Assembly: GCF_029222705.1 (NCBI RefSeq)
Contig: NZ_JARGZF010000002.1
Location: 558,001 to 622,000, forward strand
DNA from: Knoellia sp. p5-6-4
Lineage (GTDB): Bacteria > Actinomycetota > Actinomycetes > Actinomycetales > Dermatophilaceae
DNA: 64,000 nucleotides
Direction of reading: 5' to 3'
Position 1 is the first letter of the stretch. Each line of letters opens with the position of its first letter. The translations under genes were made by a program, and so were the position numbers. The notes below the pieces were generated by a model. It saw only the letters and a list, made by a program, of their open reading frames with translations. It was not told the DNA's origin and ran no database searches. This document shows, in pieces, positions 48,748 to 57,266 of this stretch.

Positions 48748-49268
48748 TGTCGACCTCCCACCGCGTGCTGCGCGTCGTCATGGCCCTGTCGTCGCTGGGG
48801 CTGGTCGCCCTCGTCTACGCCGCGGGCGGCGGCATCCACCTGCTCGCCCTGGCGCTCGCCGTGGCCACGCCGTATGCCGTGAGCCGACCCGAGTCGGTCG
48901 CGGTCATCCTGCTGCTCGCCGCCCACGCGGTGCACTGGGTGGGCTCGGCGCCGGTCCCGCGGGGCTGGGGATCCTGGCTGTGGCTCCTGCTCGGCGCGTG
49001 GCTCGCGCTGCTGGTGCACGTGAGCGCCGCGGCGGCGGTCACCTGGCCGTCGGGGGCACCGGTCCCCCGGGCCGCGCTGCGTCGCTGGGGGCTGCGTACG
49101 GCCGCGGTCGCCCTGGCCACCGTGCCGGTGTGGGCGGCGTCGGCGGCCACGCGCGACCAGAGCCTGCGCGGCGAGGCGTCGATGACCTACGTTGCCCTGG
49201 CCGGGCTGACGCTGCTCGGCGCAGCGCTCTACCTCATCGCGCGCCAGTCGCCCCTCGCCCGCCGCTGA
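48747..49268 (+). CDS. Small polytopic membrane protein of the MoxR cluster
   Basis: Predicted 173 residues with five or so hydrophobic segments. The ATG overlaps the DUF58 stop by one base; a GTG one codon earlier (48744) would give the 4-bp overlap used elsewhere in this cluster and is equally likely. No family recognised. It ends the operon, before a bidirectional terminator. Confidence 0.75.
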   Translation: MSTSHRVLRVVMALSSLGLVALVYAAGGGIHLLALALAVATPYAVSRPESVAVILLLAAHAVHWVGSAPVPRGWGSWLWLLLGAWLALLVHVSAAAAVTWPSGAPVPRAALRRWGLRTAAVALATVPVWAASAATRDQSLRGEASMTYVALAGLTLLGAALYLIARQSPLARR

Positions 49269-49301
49269 CCCCCGCGCGGCGAAGGTGCACGACGCATCGG
49301 T

Positions 49302-49330
49302 GCCGCGCGGCTGGGAGCCAGCTGCGCGGC
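49302..49330. terminator. Bidirectional terminator hairpin
   Basis: 13-bp stem with one mismatch (GCCGCGCGGCTGG / CCAGCTGCGCGGC) and a 3-nt loop, between the converging MoxR-cluster and clpX transcripts. Confidence 0.7.
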
Positions 49331-49345
49331 ATACCGGTGGGTGGG

Positions 49346-50629
49346 TCAGGCGGAGCGCTTGCGCGGCCGCTTGGCCGGCGCCTCGACCTCGTCGCGTCGC
49401 ACGATGGTCGGCAGGACGTTCTCGAGCACGACCTCACGGGTGACGACCACCTTGGCGATGCCGTCGTCGCTGGGCACGTCGAACATCACGGGGAGCAGGA
49501 CCTCCTCCATGATGGCGCGCAGGCCGCGGGCGCCGGTGCCCCGCTTGAGCGCCTGCTCGGCGACGGCCTCGATGGCCTCGTCGGTGAACTCGAGCTCGAC
49601 GCCGTCGATCTCGAACATCTTCTTGTACTGCTTCACCAGCGCGTTGCGCGGCTCGGTGAGGATCTTGACCAGGGCGTCGCTGTCGAGCGGCGAGACCGTG
49701 GTGATGACCGGGAGGCGGCCGATGAACTCGGGGATCAGCCCGAACTTCATGAGGTCCTCGGGCATGACGTCGCCGTAGGACTCGGCGAGGTCCTTGGGCG
49801 TGTGCAGCTCGGAGCCGAAGCCGAGGCCCTTCTTGCCGTTGCGCGACTCGATGAGCTTCTCGAGCCCGGCGAACGCGCCGCCGACGATGAAGAGCACGTT
49901 CGTGGTGTCGATCTGGATGAACTCCTGGTGCGGGTGCTTGCGCCCGCCCTGAGGGGGCACCGACGCGGTGGTGCCCTCGAGGATCTTCAGCAGCGCCTGC
50001 TGCACGCCCTCGCCGGAGACGTCACGGGTGATCGACGGGTTCTCGCTCTTGCGGGCGATCTTGTCGACCTCGTCGATGTAGATGATGCCCGTCTCGGCCT
50101 TCTTGACGTCGTAGTCGGCGGCCTGGATCAGCTTGAGCAGGATGTTCTCGACGTCCTCGCCGACGTAACCGGCCTCGGTCAGCGCGGTCGCGTCGGCGAT
50201 CGCGAAGGGCACGTTGAGCATGCGGGCCAGCGTCTGGGCGAGGTAGGTCTTGCCACAGCCGGTGGGGCCGATGAGCAGGATGTTGGACTTGGCGATGTCG
50301 ACCGACTCGGCGTCCTTCTTGCTGGTGGCCTCGCCTGCCTGGATGCGCTTGTAGTGGTTGTAGACGGCCACCGCGAGCGCCTTCTTGGCGACGTCCTGGC
50401 CGATCACGTAGCTCTGGAGGAACTCGAAGATCTCGCGCGGCTTGGGCAGCTCGTCGAGGCCGAGCTCGGAGGACTCGGCGAGCTCCTCCTCGATGATCTC
50501 GTTGCAGAGGTCGATGCACTCGTCACAGATGTAGACGCCCGGGCCGGCGATCAGCTTCTTGACCTGCTTCTGGCTCTTGCCGCAGAACGAGCACTTCAGC
50601 AGGTCGCCACCGTCTCCCATGCGTGCCAC
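49346..50629 (-). CDS. clpX: ClpX unfoldase ATPase
   Basis: Predicted 427-residue AAA+ subunit that feeds substrates to ClpP. N-terminal zinc finger (CSFCGKSQ ... YICDEC), Walker A GPTGCGKT, pore loop GYVG, Walker [11 protein letters not shown], the ClpP-binding loop KKGLGFG, and the C-terminal lid. GTG at 50629 has GAGGAGG about 8 nt upstream. A probable ClgR box lies 112 bp upstream. In most relatives clpX follows clpP2 directly; here two genes intervene. Confidence 0.97.
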   Translation of the reverse strand: MARMGDGGDLLKCSFCGKSQKQVKKLIAGPGVYICDECIDLCNEIIEEELAESSELGLDELPKPREIFEFLQSYVIGQDVAKKALAVAVYNHYKRIQAGEATSKKDAESVDIAKSNILLIGPTGCGKTYLAQTLARMLNVPFAIADATALTEAGYVGEDVENILLKLIQAADYDVKKAETGIIYIDEVDKIARKSENPSITRDVSGEGVQQALLKILEGTTASVPPQGGRKHPHQEFIQIDTTNVLFIVGGAFAGLEKLIESRNGKKGLGFGSELHTPKDLAESYGDVMPEDLMKFGLIPEFIGRLPVITTVSPLDSDALVKILTEPRNALVKQYKKMFEIDGVELEFTDEAIEAVAEQALKRGTGARGLRAIMEEVLLPVMFDVPSDDGIAKVVVTREVVLENVLPTIVRRDEVEAPAKRPRKRSA

Positions 50630-50740
50630 GTGACGGTCCTCCTCTAGTGGGTGTGCAACTGCAACGACGTCGGGCAGACGCTACCCGTCCACCCGGCCTG
50701 CAGGCTCCATTGAACGCCCCGAGTCGGCCCTGAGTCGCGT

Positions 50741-50761
50741 TTGTCCGCTGACAGCGGACAA
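50741..50761. promoter_or_regulatory. Perfect palindrome, probable ClgR box for clpX
   Basis: Arms TTGTCCGCTG and CAGCGGACAA flank a central A. The core CGCTGACAGCG is almost identical to the core of the site before clpP1 (CGCTGACGGCG). Both fit the ClgR consensus known from Corynebacterium (WNNWCGCYNANRGCGWWS; here 16 of 18). It sits between divergent clpX and terC. Confidence 0.65.
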
Positions 50762-50770
50762 GACCTGCAG

Positions 50771-50798
50771 TTGCCTTCCGGGCGGATATTCGTATCCT
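50771..50798 (+). promoter_or_regulatory. Probable promoter of the TerC-family gene
   Basis: TTGCCT (50771-50776), 16-bp spacer, TATCCT (50793-50798). The start of transcription would fall just before the riboswitch. Confidence 0.5.
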
Positions 50799-50803
50799 TT
50801 TCA

Positions 50804-50915
50804 ACGAGGGGAGTACTTCCCACGAGCCGCACCGGTCAGTACGAGCGTCCCAACGTCGCTCCCGGTGCGGCGCCGCGTTCGGCATCCCGGCCGACAGCGG
50901 TGAAGGAGACCTCAG
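50804..50915 (+). promoter_or_regulatory. yybP-ykoY manganese riboswitch
   Basis: The leader has the two conserved joints of this class: CGAGGGGAGTACTTCC near its 5' end (50804-50820) and GTGAAGGAGACCTCAG near its 3' end (50900-50915), with paired arms between. yybP-ykoY RNAs sense Mn2+ and often precede TerC/Alx-family genes, as here. It fills most of the 312-bp clpX-terC gap together with the promoter and ClgR box. Confidence 0.85.
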
Positions 50916-50941
50916 CTCGTCACGACGACCTGAGGACCACC

Positions 50942-52012
50942 ATGTCACCATCCCTCCTTGCCGCTGCCGCCGACCCCGGTGCCGCCGGCAGCTCCATCGG
51001 CACCCCCGCTCTCTGGGGCGTCAGCATCGCCGCCGTCCTGGCCCTCGTGGTCCTCGACTTCCTGCTCACCCGCAAGCCGCACGAGGTCTCCATGCGCGAG
51101 GCGATCGGCTGGTCGGCCTTCTACATCGCCCTCCCCGTGGCCTTCGGCGCCTGGATCTGGAGCCGGCACGGCAGCCAGATCGGGCTCGAGTACTACACCG
51201 GCTACCTGGTCGAGAAGTCGCTCTCGGTCGACAACCTGTTCGTCTTCATGCTGCTGCTGGCCGCGTTCGCGGTGCCGAAGGAGCTGCAGCAGCGGGTGCT
51301 GCTCATCGGCGTCGTCGGAGCGCTCGCCCTGCGCGGCGTGTTCATCGCCCTCGGCGCGCAGATGCTGGCCCACTTCGACTGGACCTTCCTGCTCTTCGGC
51401 CTGGTCCTCCTCGTCACCGGCGTGAAGCTGCTGCGTGACGCGGTGCAGGGCGCCGACCACGAGATCGACATCTCGCGGATGCGCAGCGTGCGACTGCTCC
51501 GGCGGGTCATGCCGGTCAGGGACGACTACCACGGCACGCGGATGACCGTCCGTGACAATGGCCGCCGGGCCCTCACCCCGCTGGCCCTGGTCACCGTCGC
51601 CATCCTCGCCACCGACATCGTCTTCGCCGTCGACTCCGTGCCCGCGGTCTACGGCATCACGGGCGACCCGTACCTCGTCTTCGCGACCAACGCGTTCGCC
51701 CTCCTCGGCCTGCGCGCGCTCTACTTCGTGCTCGAGGGCGCCCTGTCCAAGCTGGTCCACCTCGGCTACGGCCTGGCTGCGATCCTGGGCTTCATCGGCG
51801 TCAAGCTCGTGCTCCACTGGGCGCACGGCATCTGGCCGGCCACCCCGGAGGTGCCGACGCTTCTCTCGCTGGGCGTCATCGTGGGCATCCTCGCCATCGT
51901 CACCATGACCAGCCTGCGAGCCAGCCGGCGCGCCGAGCTCGAGGCCGCGGCGGCGCGCACGCAGGGCGCCGCCGAGCCGGAGCCCGAGGCGGAGCCCGCC
52001 GGCCGCCACTGA
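50942..52012 (+). CDS. TerC/Alx-family membrane transporter
   Basis: Predicted 356-residue protein with about nine transmembrane segments. TerC signature SLSVDNLFVFMLLLAAFAVP and a second acidic helix (ATDIVFAVDSVPAVYGIT), with Asp residues placed to bind metal. Alx-type members export Mn2+, in keeping with the upstream riboswitch. The C-terminal tail is Ala/Glu/Pro-rich. ATG 50942 follows AGGAC weakly. Confidence 0.92.
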   Translation: MSPSLLAAAADPGAAGSSIGTPALWGVSIAAVLALVVLDFLLTRKPHEVSMREAIGWSAFYIALPVAFGAWIWSRHGSQIGLEYYTGYLVEKSLSVDNLFVFMLLLAAFAVPKELQQRVLLIGVVGALALRGVFIALGAQMLAHFDWTFLLFGLVLLVTGVKLLRDAVQGADHEIDISRMRSVRLLRRVMPVRDDYHGTRMTVRDNGRRALTPLALVTVAILATDIVFAVDSVPAVYGITGDPYLVFATNAFALLGLRALYFVLEGALSKLVHLGYGLAAILGFIGVKLVLHWAHGIWPATPEVPTLLSLGVIVGILAIVTMTSLRASRRAELEAAAARTQGAAEPEPEAEPAGRH

Positions 52013-52037
52013 CCGACCACCCCGGGCCCAGATGCGT

Positions 52038-52073
52038 GAGGGGCCGCCCGCTCCGTTGAGCGGGCGGCCCCTC
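52038..52073. terminator. Terminator hairpin after terC
   Basis: Perfect 16-bp stem GAGGGGCCGCCCGCTC / GAGCGGGCGGCCCCTC with a CGTT tetraloop, 25 nt past the stop. The following 160 nt up to the next gene holds no other recognisable signal. Confidence 0.88.
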
Positions 52074-52239
52074 GGTGGGCGGTTGACGGACCCCAGACGC
52101 CACCGTGCGCCTGGATGGTGACCAGTGCCCTGCCCCACCCGGGTGCGTGGAAATGACACCGGGGGTGCCTAGACCCGCATGGCTCGGCGCGCGACCGTGG
52201 AAGGGCAGGGATTGCCACCGAACCGCTGAGGAGAGAGCC

Positions 52240-52665
52240 ATGAACACGGTGTTCCGTGTCCTCGCCGCGACGGGTGCAGCCAGCGTTGTCCCCCTCGCCC
52301 TGGCCGGGCCCGCCCAGGCCACCACGCAGAACCACGACTCCGGCTTCGGCTGGGTCAGGGTCTGCCAGAAGATCCACAACTTCGACCACGACCGCGACTA
52401 CTGGGGCGACTACGGCATCCGCGACTCGTCCAACCGCCACAAGACCGTGACCCTCGGGGGCAGGGCCTACGACTGCGAGACCACGCGGGTCAGGACGGGC
52501 TGGACCAAGGTCTATGTCATCGACTTCCCGCGCCACGTCTCCTTCGACAGGCACCAGGACGACAGCTACTGGTTCAAGGTCAGGAAGGGCGACACCTACA
52601 CCGTGACATTCAGCTACCACGCCCGGGGCAACAGCAAGAACTGGCACGCGGACCGCGCGGCCTGA
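52240..52665 (+). CDS. Small secreted protein of unknown function
   Basis: Predicted 141 residues. A signal peptide (residues 1-27, cleavage after AQA) precedes a mature domain rich in Asp, His, Tyr and Trp (NFDHDRDYWGDYGIRDSSNRH) with two cysteines (VCQK, DCET) that could form a disulfide. A strong ribosome-binding site (GAGGAGAG) supports the ATG. No family recognised. It interrupts the clp region. Confidence 0.75.
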   Translation: MNTVFRVLAATGAASVVPLALAGPAQATTQNHDSGFGWVRVCQKIHNFDHDRDYWGDYGIRDSSNRHKTVTLGGRAYDCETTRVRTGWTKVYVIDFPRHVSFDRHQDDSYWFKVRKGDTYTVTFSYHARGNSKNWHADRAA

Positions 52666-52682
52666 CCCTGCCCGGGGAAAAG

Positions 52683-52717
52683 GTACGCCGCCCGCTCGAG
52701 GTGAGCGGGCGGCATAC
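52683..52717. terminator. Bidirectional terminator hairpin
   Basis: 15-bp stem with one mismatch (GTACGCCGCCCGCTC / GAGCGGGCGGCATAC), loop GAGGT, between the secreted-protein gene and convergent clpP2. Confidence 0.8.
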
Positions 52718-52734
52718 GTCTGCCTGTGGCGAAG

Positions 52735-53415
52735 TCAGACCTCGAGGGAGGCCTTGCGGGAGGCGAGCACCTCGTCGATGAGGCCGTAGTCCTTGGCCTC
52801 GCTCGCGCCGAGGATCTTGTCGCGTTCGATGTCCTCGTTGACCTGCTCGGGCGTGCGGCCGGTGTGGTGCGCGAGGGTCTCCTCGAGCCACGTGCGCATG
52901 CGCAGCACCTCGTTGGCCTGGATCTCGATGTCGGAGGCCTGGCCGTAGTCACCGCCGGCGAGGGCCGGCTGGTGGATGAGGATGCGGGCGTTGGGCAGGG
53001 CGAACCGCTTGCCCGGGGCGCCGGCGCCGAGCAGCACCGCCGCCGCCGAGGCGGCCTGGCCGACCACGAAGGTCTGCACGTCCGGGCGGATGTACTGCAT
53101 CGTGTCGTAGATGGCCGTCATCGCGGTGAACGAGCCGCCGGGGCTGTTGATGTACATGAGGATGTCGCGGTCGGGGTCCTGCGACTCGAGCACGATCAGC
53201 TGGGCGATCACGTCGTCGGCCGAGGCGTCGTCGACCTGCACGCCGAGGAAGATGATGCGGTCCTCGAACAGCTTGGTGTAGGGGTCGAGGCGCTTCATCC
53301 CGTAGGAGGTGCGCTCCTCGAACTGCGGCAGGATGTAACGGCTGCTCGGGCCCGGGACGTGCACGCCGCCGCCCATCTGCGGGAGGTGGAGGCCGCCGTT
53401 CTGGTTGTGCGTCAT
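52735..53415 (-). CDS. clpP2: ATP-dependent Clp protease proteolytic subunit (ClpP2)
   Basis: Predicted 226-residue serine protease subunit. Catalytic Ser in [14 protein letters not shown] and His in HQPALAG, with Asp ([18 protein letters not shown]) in place. It has an extended N-terminus ([20 protein letters not shown]). Actinobacterial ClpP1 and ClpP2 form a mixed tetradecamer. It starts 29 nt after the clpP1 stop, in the same operon. Confidence 0.95.
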   Translation of the reverse strand: MTHNQNGGLHLPQMGGGVHVPGPSSRYILPQFEERTSYGMKRLDPYTKLFEDRIIFLGVQVDDASADDVIAQLIVLESQDPDRDILMYINSPGGSFTAMTAIYDTMQYIRPDVQTFVVGQAASAAAVLLGAGAPGKRFALPNARILIHQPALAGGDYGQASDIEIQANEVLRMRTWLEETLAHHTGRTPEQVNEDIERDKILGASEAKDYGLIDEVLASRKASLEV

Positions 53416-53444
53416 GGGATCTGCGTTCCTTCTCTGGCGGTCGG

Positions 53445-54059
53445 TCACTTGGTCCCGCCGGCACCCGGCGTCAGGGTGGCGTCGCTGAAGACGTGGTCGA
53501 CGAAGCCGTACTCCTTGGCCTCCTCGGCGGTGAACCAGCGGTCGCGGTCGGAGTCCTTGGTGATCTGCTCGAGGCTCTGGCCGGTGTGCTCGGCGATGAG
53601 CTCGGCCATCTGCTTCTTGATGTGCAGCATCTGCTCGGCCTGGATCTTGATGTCCGACGCGGTGCCGCCGATGCCGCCCGAGGGCTGGTGCATCATCACG
53701 CGGGCGTGGGGCGTGGCATAGCGCTTGCCCTTGGTGCCGGCGCTGAGCAGGAACTGCCCCATCGAGGCGGCCAGGCCCATCGCCACGGTGGCGACGTCGT
53801 TGGGCACCCACTTCATGGTGTCGTAGATCGCCATGCCCGCGGTGACCGAGCCACCCGGAGAGTTGATGTAGAGCCAGATGTCCTTGTCGGGGTCCTCGGC
53901 GGCGAGCAGCAGGAGCTGCGCGCAGATGGCGTTCGCGTTCTCGTCGCGCACGTCCGAGCCCAGGAAGATGATCCGCTCCTTGAGCAGGCGGTTGTAGATG
54001 TGGTCGTCCAGACCACCCTGCGGCCCGTTCTGGGCCACGATCTCAGTGCTGCTCACCAT
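53445..54059 (-). CDS. clpP1: ATP-dependent Clp protease proteolytic subunit (ClpP1)
   Basis: Predicted 204-residue subunit. Catalytic Ser in [14 protein letters not shown], His in [10 protein letters not shown], and the [22 protein letters not shown] start of the fold. Start choice is between ATG 54059 and the adjacent GTG 54056; GGAG just upstream suits the GTG slightly better. An earlier GTG at 54101 sits too close to the putative -10 (TAGGGT). A ClgR box lies about 95 bp upstream. It heads the clpP1-clpP2 operon. Confidence 0.95.
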   Translation of the reverse strand: MVSSTEIVAQNGPQGGLDDHIYNRLLKERIIFLGSDVRDENANAICAQLLLLAAEDPDKDIWLYINSPGGSVTAGMAIYDTMKWVPNDVATVAMGLAASMGQFLLSAGTKGKRYATPHARVMMHQPSGGIGGTASDIKIQAEQMLHIKKQMAELIAEHTGQSLEQITKDSDRDRWFTAEEAKEYGFVDHVFSDATLTPGAGGTK

Positions 54060-54150
54060 GTCTCCGTTCAGGCTGGTTGCGCTTGCTGGCTGGTTGCTCA
54101 CGCTGACCCTAACGCCCGCGTCCGCGGCGGAAGTCCCCGGATGTGTCGAT

Positions 54151-54168
54151 GTTCGCCGTCAGCGCACA
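54151..54168 (-). promoter_or_regulatory. Probable ClgR box upstream of clpP1P2
   Basis: Read on the clpP strand, TGTGCGCTGACGGCGAAC matches the ClgR consensus WNNWCGCYNANRGCGWWS at 17 of 18 positions. It is 40 bp upstream of the TAGGGT -10 candidate (54112-54107), the right place for an activator. Confidence 0.75.
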
Positions 54169-54236
54169 AGCCGGTATGCCGCGTCGGCACCGTCGCGTGC
54201 CCGCTCAGGCCCGCGCCCAGCGCGCCGGGAGGTGGG

Positions 54237-55508
54237 CTACTCGGCTGCGGCAGCCGCCGCCTCGTGCTGCGCGCGGACGCGCTCGGGCTCGCGGACGGCC
54301 GGCAGCACCAGCAGCGCCACGACGAGCAGGGCGCCCACGGCGAGCAGGGCCCTGAGGATGCCGAAGTGGTCACCGAGGTAGCCCAGGAGCGGGGGCCCGG
54401 CGATGAAGGCGGTGTAGCCGATCGTGGCGACCACCGAGATCCGGGCGGCGGCCCGCTCGGGGTCGTCGGCCGCGGCGCTCATGCCGACCGGGAAGCCCAG
54501 CGAGACACCCACACCCCAGATGGCGGCGCCGAGGTAGGCGAGCGGAACCGTGCCGAAGACGACGAGCAGGCTCCCGATGCCGGCGACGACGAGCATCACC
54601 CGCAGCACGGCCACCCGTCCGAAGCGGTCGAGCAGGCCGGTGCCGGCGATGCGGCCCAGGGTCATGAAGGACAGGAAGGTCGCGAAGGCCAGCACGCCGG
54701 CCCAGGTGGGAAGGCCGTAACCCTCGACGAACGCGACGGAGACCCAGTCGTTGGCGGTGCCCTCGGTGAAGGCGGCGACCAGCGTGAGCACGCCGATCAT
54801 CAGGGTGCGGCGCTCGGTCCAGGCCGACAGCACGCCCAGGCGGGCACGGCCGCCGGAAGCGGCCGGGTCCTGCGCGCCGGACGCGGCGTCCGCGTCGCCC
54901 TCGGACTCCAGGGCGCGCGGCAGGAACGAACGGGTGGCCCACAGGCAGACGGCGACGATGACGACCACGGCGGCCAGCAGGTGAACCGTCAGGGGCACCT
55001 GCCGCCAGGCCATCAGGGCGCCGATGAGCGCGCTGACGACGGTGCCGCCGGAGAAGGCGGCGTGGAAGCGGGGCATGATGTTGCGCCCGAGCAGGCGCTC
55101 GACGCTGGCGCCCTCGAGGTTCATGCCGACGTCCCAGACCCCGACGCCGAGGCCGAGCAGGAACAGGCCGAGCGCGACCAGCCACCGCTCCCCCACGACG
55201 TCGACGCCGACGCCGACCACGGTGGCGCCGACCGCCGTCGAGCCGAGGCCGAGGGCCACCGAGCCGGCGGCGCCGATGCGGTGCGAGATCCACCCGGAGG
55301 CGGGAAGGCCCACGATCGACCCGGCCGAGAGGGCGAGCAGCGTGGTGCCGAGCTGGCCGGCGCTGAGGCCGAGGGTCTGCTTGACGTCGGGGATGCGCGA
55401 CGCCCAGGTGGCGAAGGCCATGCCGTTCATCGCGAAGATGATGAAGACGGCGTTGCGGGCCGCCAGGAGGCGCTCGGTGCTGAGGGTGGGCTGCTGGGTC
55501 ACGGGCAC
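54237..55508 (-). CDS. MFS transporter divergent from LacI regulator
   Basis: Predicted 423-residue major facilitator with about twelve hydrophobic segments (NAVFIIFAMNGMAFATWASRIPDVK start, GWISHRIGAAG loop). It resembles FucP/YbjJ-type transporters rather than a classic drug pump. GTG 55508 or the GTG two codons later may be the start. Two LacI-type operators lie 35-60 bp upstream. Confidence 0.85.
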   Translation of the reverse strand: MPVTQQPTLSTERLLAARNAVFIIFAMNGMAFATWASRIPDVKQTLGLSAGQLGTTLLALSAGSIVGLPASGWISHRIGAAGSVALGLGSTAVGATVVGVGVDVVGERWLVALGLFLLGLGVGVWDVGMNLEGASVERLLGRNIMPRFHAAFSGGTVVSALIGALMAWRQVPLTVHLLAAVVVIVAVCLWATRSFLPRALESEGDADAASGAQDPAASGGRARLGVLSAWTERRTLMIGVLTLVAAFTEGTANDWVSVAFVEGYGLPTWAGVLAFATFLSFMTLGRIAGTGLLDRFGRVAVLRVMLVVAGIGSLLVVFGTVPLAYLGAAIWGVGVSLGFPVGMSAAADDPERAAARISVVATIGYTAFIAGPPLLGYLGDHFGILRALLAVGALLVVALLVLPAVREPERVRAQHEAAAAAAE

Positions 55509-55542
55509 GGCTCGCTCGGAAGATCTGGTGGGTGGAAGTCGT

Positions 55543-55571
55543 GGTCGAATCGATTCGACCGAATCGATTCG
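55543..55571. promoter_or_regulatory. Tandem LacI-family operators
   Basis: GGTCGAATCGATTCGACC (55543-55560) is a perfect 18-bp palindrome. CGAATCGATTCG repeats at 55560-55571, sharing one base, with centres 14 bp apart. Both have the central CpG typical of LacI-family sites. They overlap the divergent promoters of the MFS and LacI genes, so both repression and autoregulation are likely. Confidence 0.85.
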
Positions 55572-55585
55572 ATAGTGTGTCGCCC

Positions 55586-56674
55586 ATGGCCGCCACCCGT
55601 CAAGCCCGCGCCACCCTGCGCGAGGTCGCCGACCGGGCCGGCGTCTCCACCTCCACGGCCTCGCTCGTGTTCAGCGGCAAGGGCCCGGTGGCGGACGAGA
55701 CCGCCGCACGGGTGCGCAGGGCCGCGACGGACCTCGGGTACACCGGGCCCAACCCGCTGGCCTCCTCGCTGCGCCACGGCCGGGCCGGCGTGGTCGGCGT
55801 CATCGTCGAGGGACGCCTGCTGCACGCCTTCCGCGATCCGTTCGCCGTCAGCGTGCTCGACGGCCTCGCCCAGCAGCTCGACGCCATCCCCGCCGGGATG
55901 CTGCTCATCGCCCAGTCCCAGGACGACCCCGGGCGCATCGTCCCCCAGCTCGCCGGCTACGCCCTCGACGCGGTCGTGTTCTCGCTGTGCGGGCCCATGC
56001 ACAACCCTGTGGTCGACCACCTCGCGGCGCGCGGCATCCCGATGGTCGGCAACGGCTCACCGGACGACCCGCGCGTGGCCCAGATCCGGCTCGACGAGCG
56101 CGGCGCGAGCGCCTCTGCCGCGCGCCACCTGCACGACCTCGGCCACCGCCGGGTCGGCCACGTCGCCATGCAGCTTCGAGCCGACAGCGCCACCGCGCCC
56201 TTCGTCTCGTCCGACCTCGCCTCGGCGGAGTACGCCGACGCCCGCGACCGCGCGCTCGGTTTCCTCGACGTCTTCGGCGACGGGGCGCCCATGGTCGAGA
56301 CCGCGATCCCCGACGTCGACGAGGGCCGCCGCGCCGGCCGGCTGCTGCTCGACGTGCCACAGGAGCAGCGCCCCACCGCCGTCGTCGCACAGTCGGACCT
56401 GCTGGCGCTCGGCGCCATCCGGGCCGCCCAGGACCTCGGGCTCCGCGTGCCCGAGGACGTCAGCGTCACGGGCTTCGACGGCATCGACCTGCCCTGGTAC
56501 GCCGGCACGCTGACGACGGTGCTGCAGCACGGCGAGGAGAAGGGCCAGCAGCTCGGCGCCATGGTCCAGGCACTGCTGACCGGGGACACCGTGGCCGACC
56601 TCGTCATGCCCACCGAGCTCCGGGTGGGCACCACGACGGCTCCCCCGGCGCCGACCCCCGGCGCCACCGCCTGA
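55586..56674 (+). CDS. LacI-family transcriptional repressor
   Basis: Predicted 362 residues. N-terminal HTH and hinge (TLREVADRAGVSTSTASLVFSGKGPVADETAARVRRAATDLGYTGPNPLASSLRHG), then a periplasmic-binding-like ligand domain (VVGVIVEGRLLHAFRDPF, SVTGFDGIDLPWYAGTLTTVLQ). It probably controls the divergent MFS transporter in response to the compound it carries, perhaps a sugar. GATAGT lies 9 nt before the ATG and there is no ribosome-binding site. Confidence 0.93.
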   Translation: MAATRQARATLREVADRAGVSTSTASLVFSGKGPVADETAARVRRAATDLGYTGPNPLASSLRHGRAGVVGVIVEGRLLHAFRDPFAVSVLDGLAQQLDAIPAGMLLIAQSQDDPGRIVPQLAGYALDAVVFSLCGPMHNPVVDHLAARGIPMVGNGSPDDPRVAQIRLDERGASASAARHLHDLGHRRVGHVAMQLRADSATAPFVSSDLASAEYADARDRALGFLDVFGDGAPMVETAIPDVDEGRRAGRLLLDVPQEQRPTAVVAQSDLLALGAIRAAQDLGLRVPEDVSVTGFDGIDLPWYAGTLTTVLQHGEEKGQQLGAMVQALLTGDTVADLVMPTELRVGTTTAPPAPTPGATA

Positions 56675-56681
56675 ACGGCGG

Positions 56682-57104
56682 TCAGTTCCCCAGCGCCTGC
56701 GCGCCGCCCTCGGCACCCGCGCCCTCGGCGTGCCGGAGCGCCACGACGTGGACCGTCAGGAAGTGCCGGCCGTCGGGAGAGGTCATCGCCCCCTCGAAGT
56801 CGGCGAGCTCCTCGGTCACGATGCCCGCGTGGGCTTCCCACGCCGAGCCGGCGCGCAGCACGTCCCAGACGTGCTCGAGGCGGTACGAGGCCTCCCAGGC
56901 GGGGACCTCGGGTGCACAGCGGCACAGCGCGATGACCAGCTGGTCGGGGTCCGCGGTCGAACCGACCTCGACCTGGTCGAAGTAACCGCTCTCCTCGAGC
57001 TCGCCTCGCAGCCCGGTCTCGAGCTCGAGCACCTCGAGGGAGCCCGCGGGCACGGCGTTCTCCTGCACCGCGGTGCGGAGTTTGTGGAACGAGGTGACGT
57101 CCAT
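56682..57104 (-). CDS. Conserved protein of unknown function
   Basis: Predicted 140 residues, soluble, acidic, with no signal peptide. It contains two cysteines (LCRCAPEVP) and a TSPDGRHFLTVHVVALRH strand-like end. No family recognised. The ATG at 57104 fits the start of the compositional signal. It ends 7 nt from the LacI gene stop, tail to tail. Confidence 0.65.
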   Translation of the reverse strand: MDVTSFHKLRTAVQENAVPAGSLEVLELETGLRGELEESGYFDQVEVGSTADPDQLVIALCRCAPEVPAWEASYRLEHVWDVLRAGSAWEAHAGIVTEELADFEGAMTSPDGRHFLTVHVVALRHAEGAGAEGGAQALGN

Positions 57105-57211
57105 GGCGCGATGGTCTGGCGGCCCGCGGTCGGCGTCCAGAGCCCAGACCAGATCCGTCCGTTCAGCGGACCGCAAGTCGGACAGGTCCGACTTGACGTC
57201 ACGCACAACGG

Positions 57212-57250
57212 CGTAGGCCGCGGCTGGACAGTGTCCAGCCGCGGCCTACG
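57212..57250. terminator. Strong terminator hairpin after tig
   Basis: Perfect 18-bp stem CGTAGGCCGCGGCTGGAC / GTCCAGCCGCGGCCTACG with a 3-nt loop, 16 nt past the trigger-factor stop. Confidence 0.9.
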
Positions 57251-57266
57251 TCGAAAGCGGGAGAGC

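Noticed and set aside
53493-56513. 1000-codon open frame spanning clpP1, the MFS gene and the LacI gene on the plus strand
   Set aside because: It crosses well-supported genes and the LacI operators, and its translation is low-complexity.
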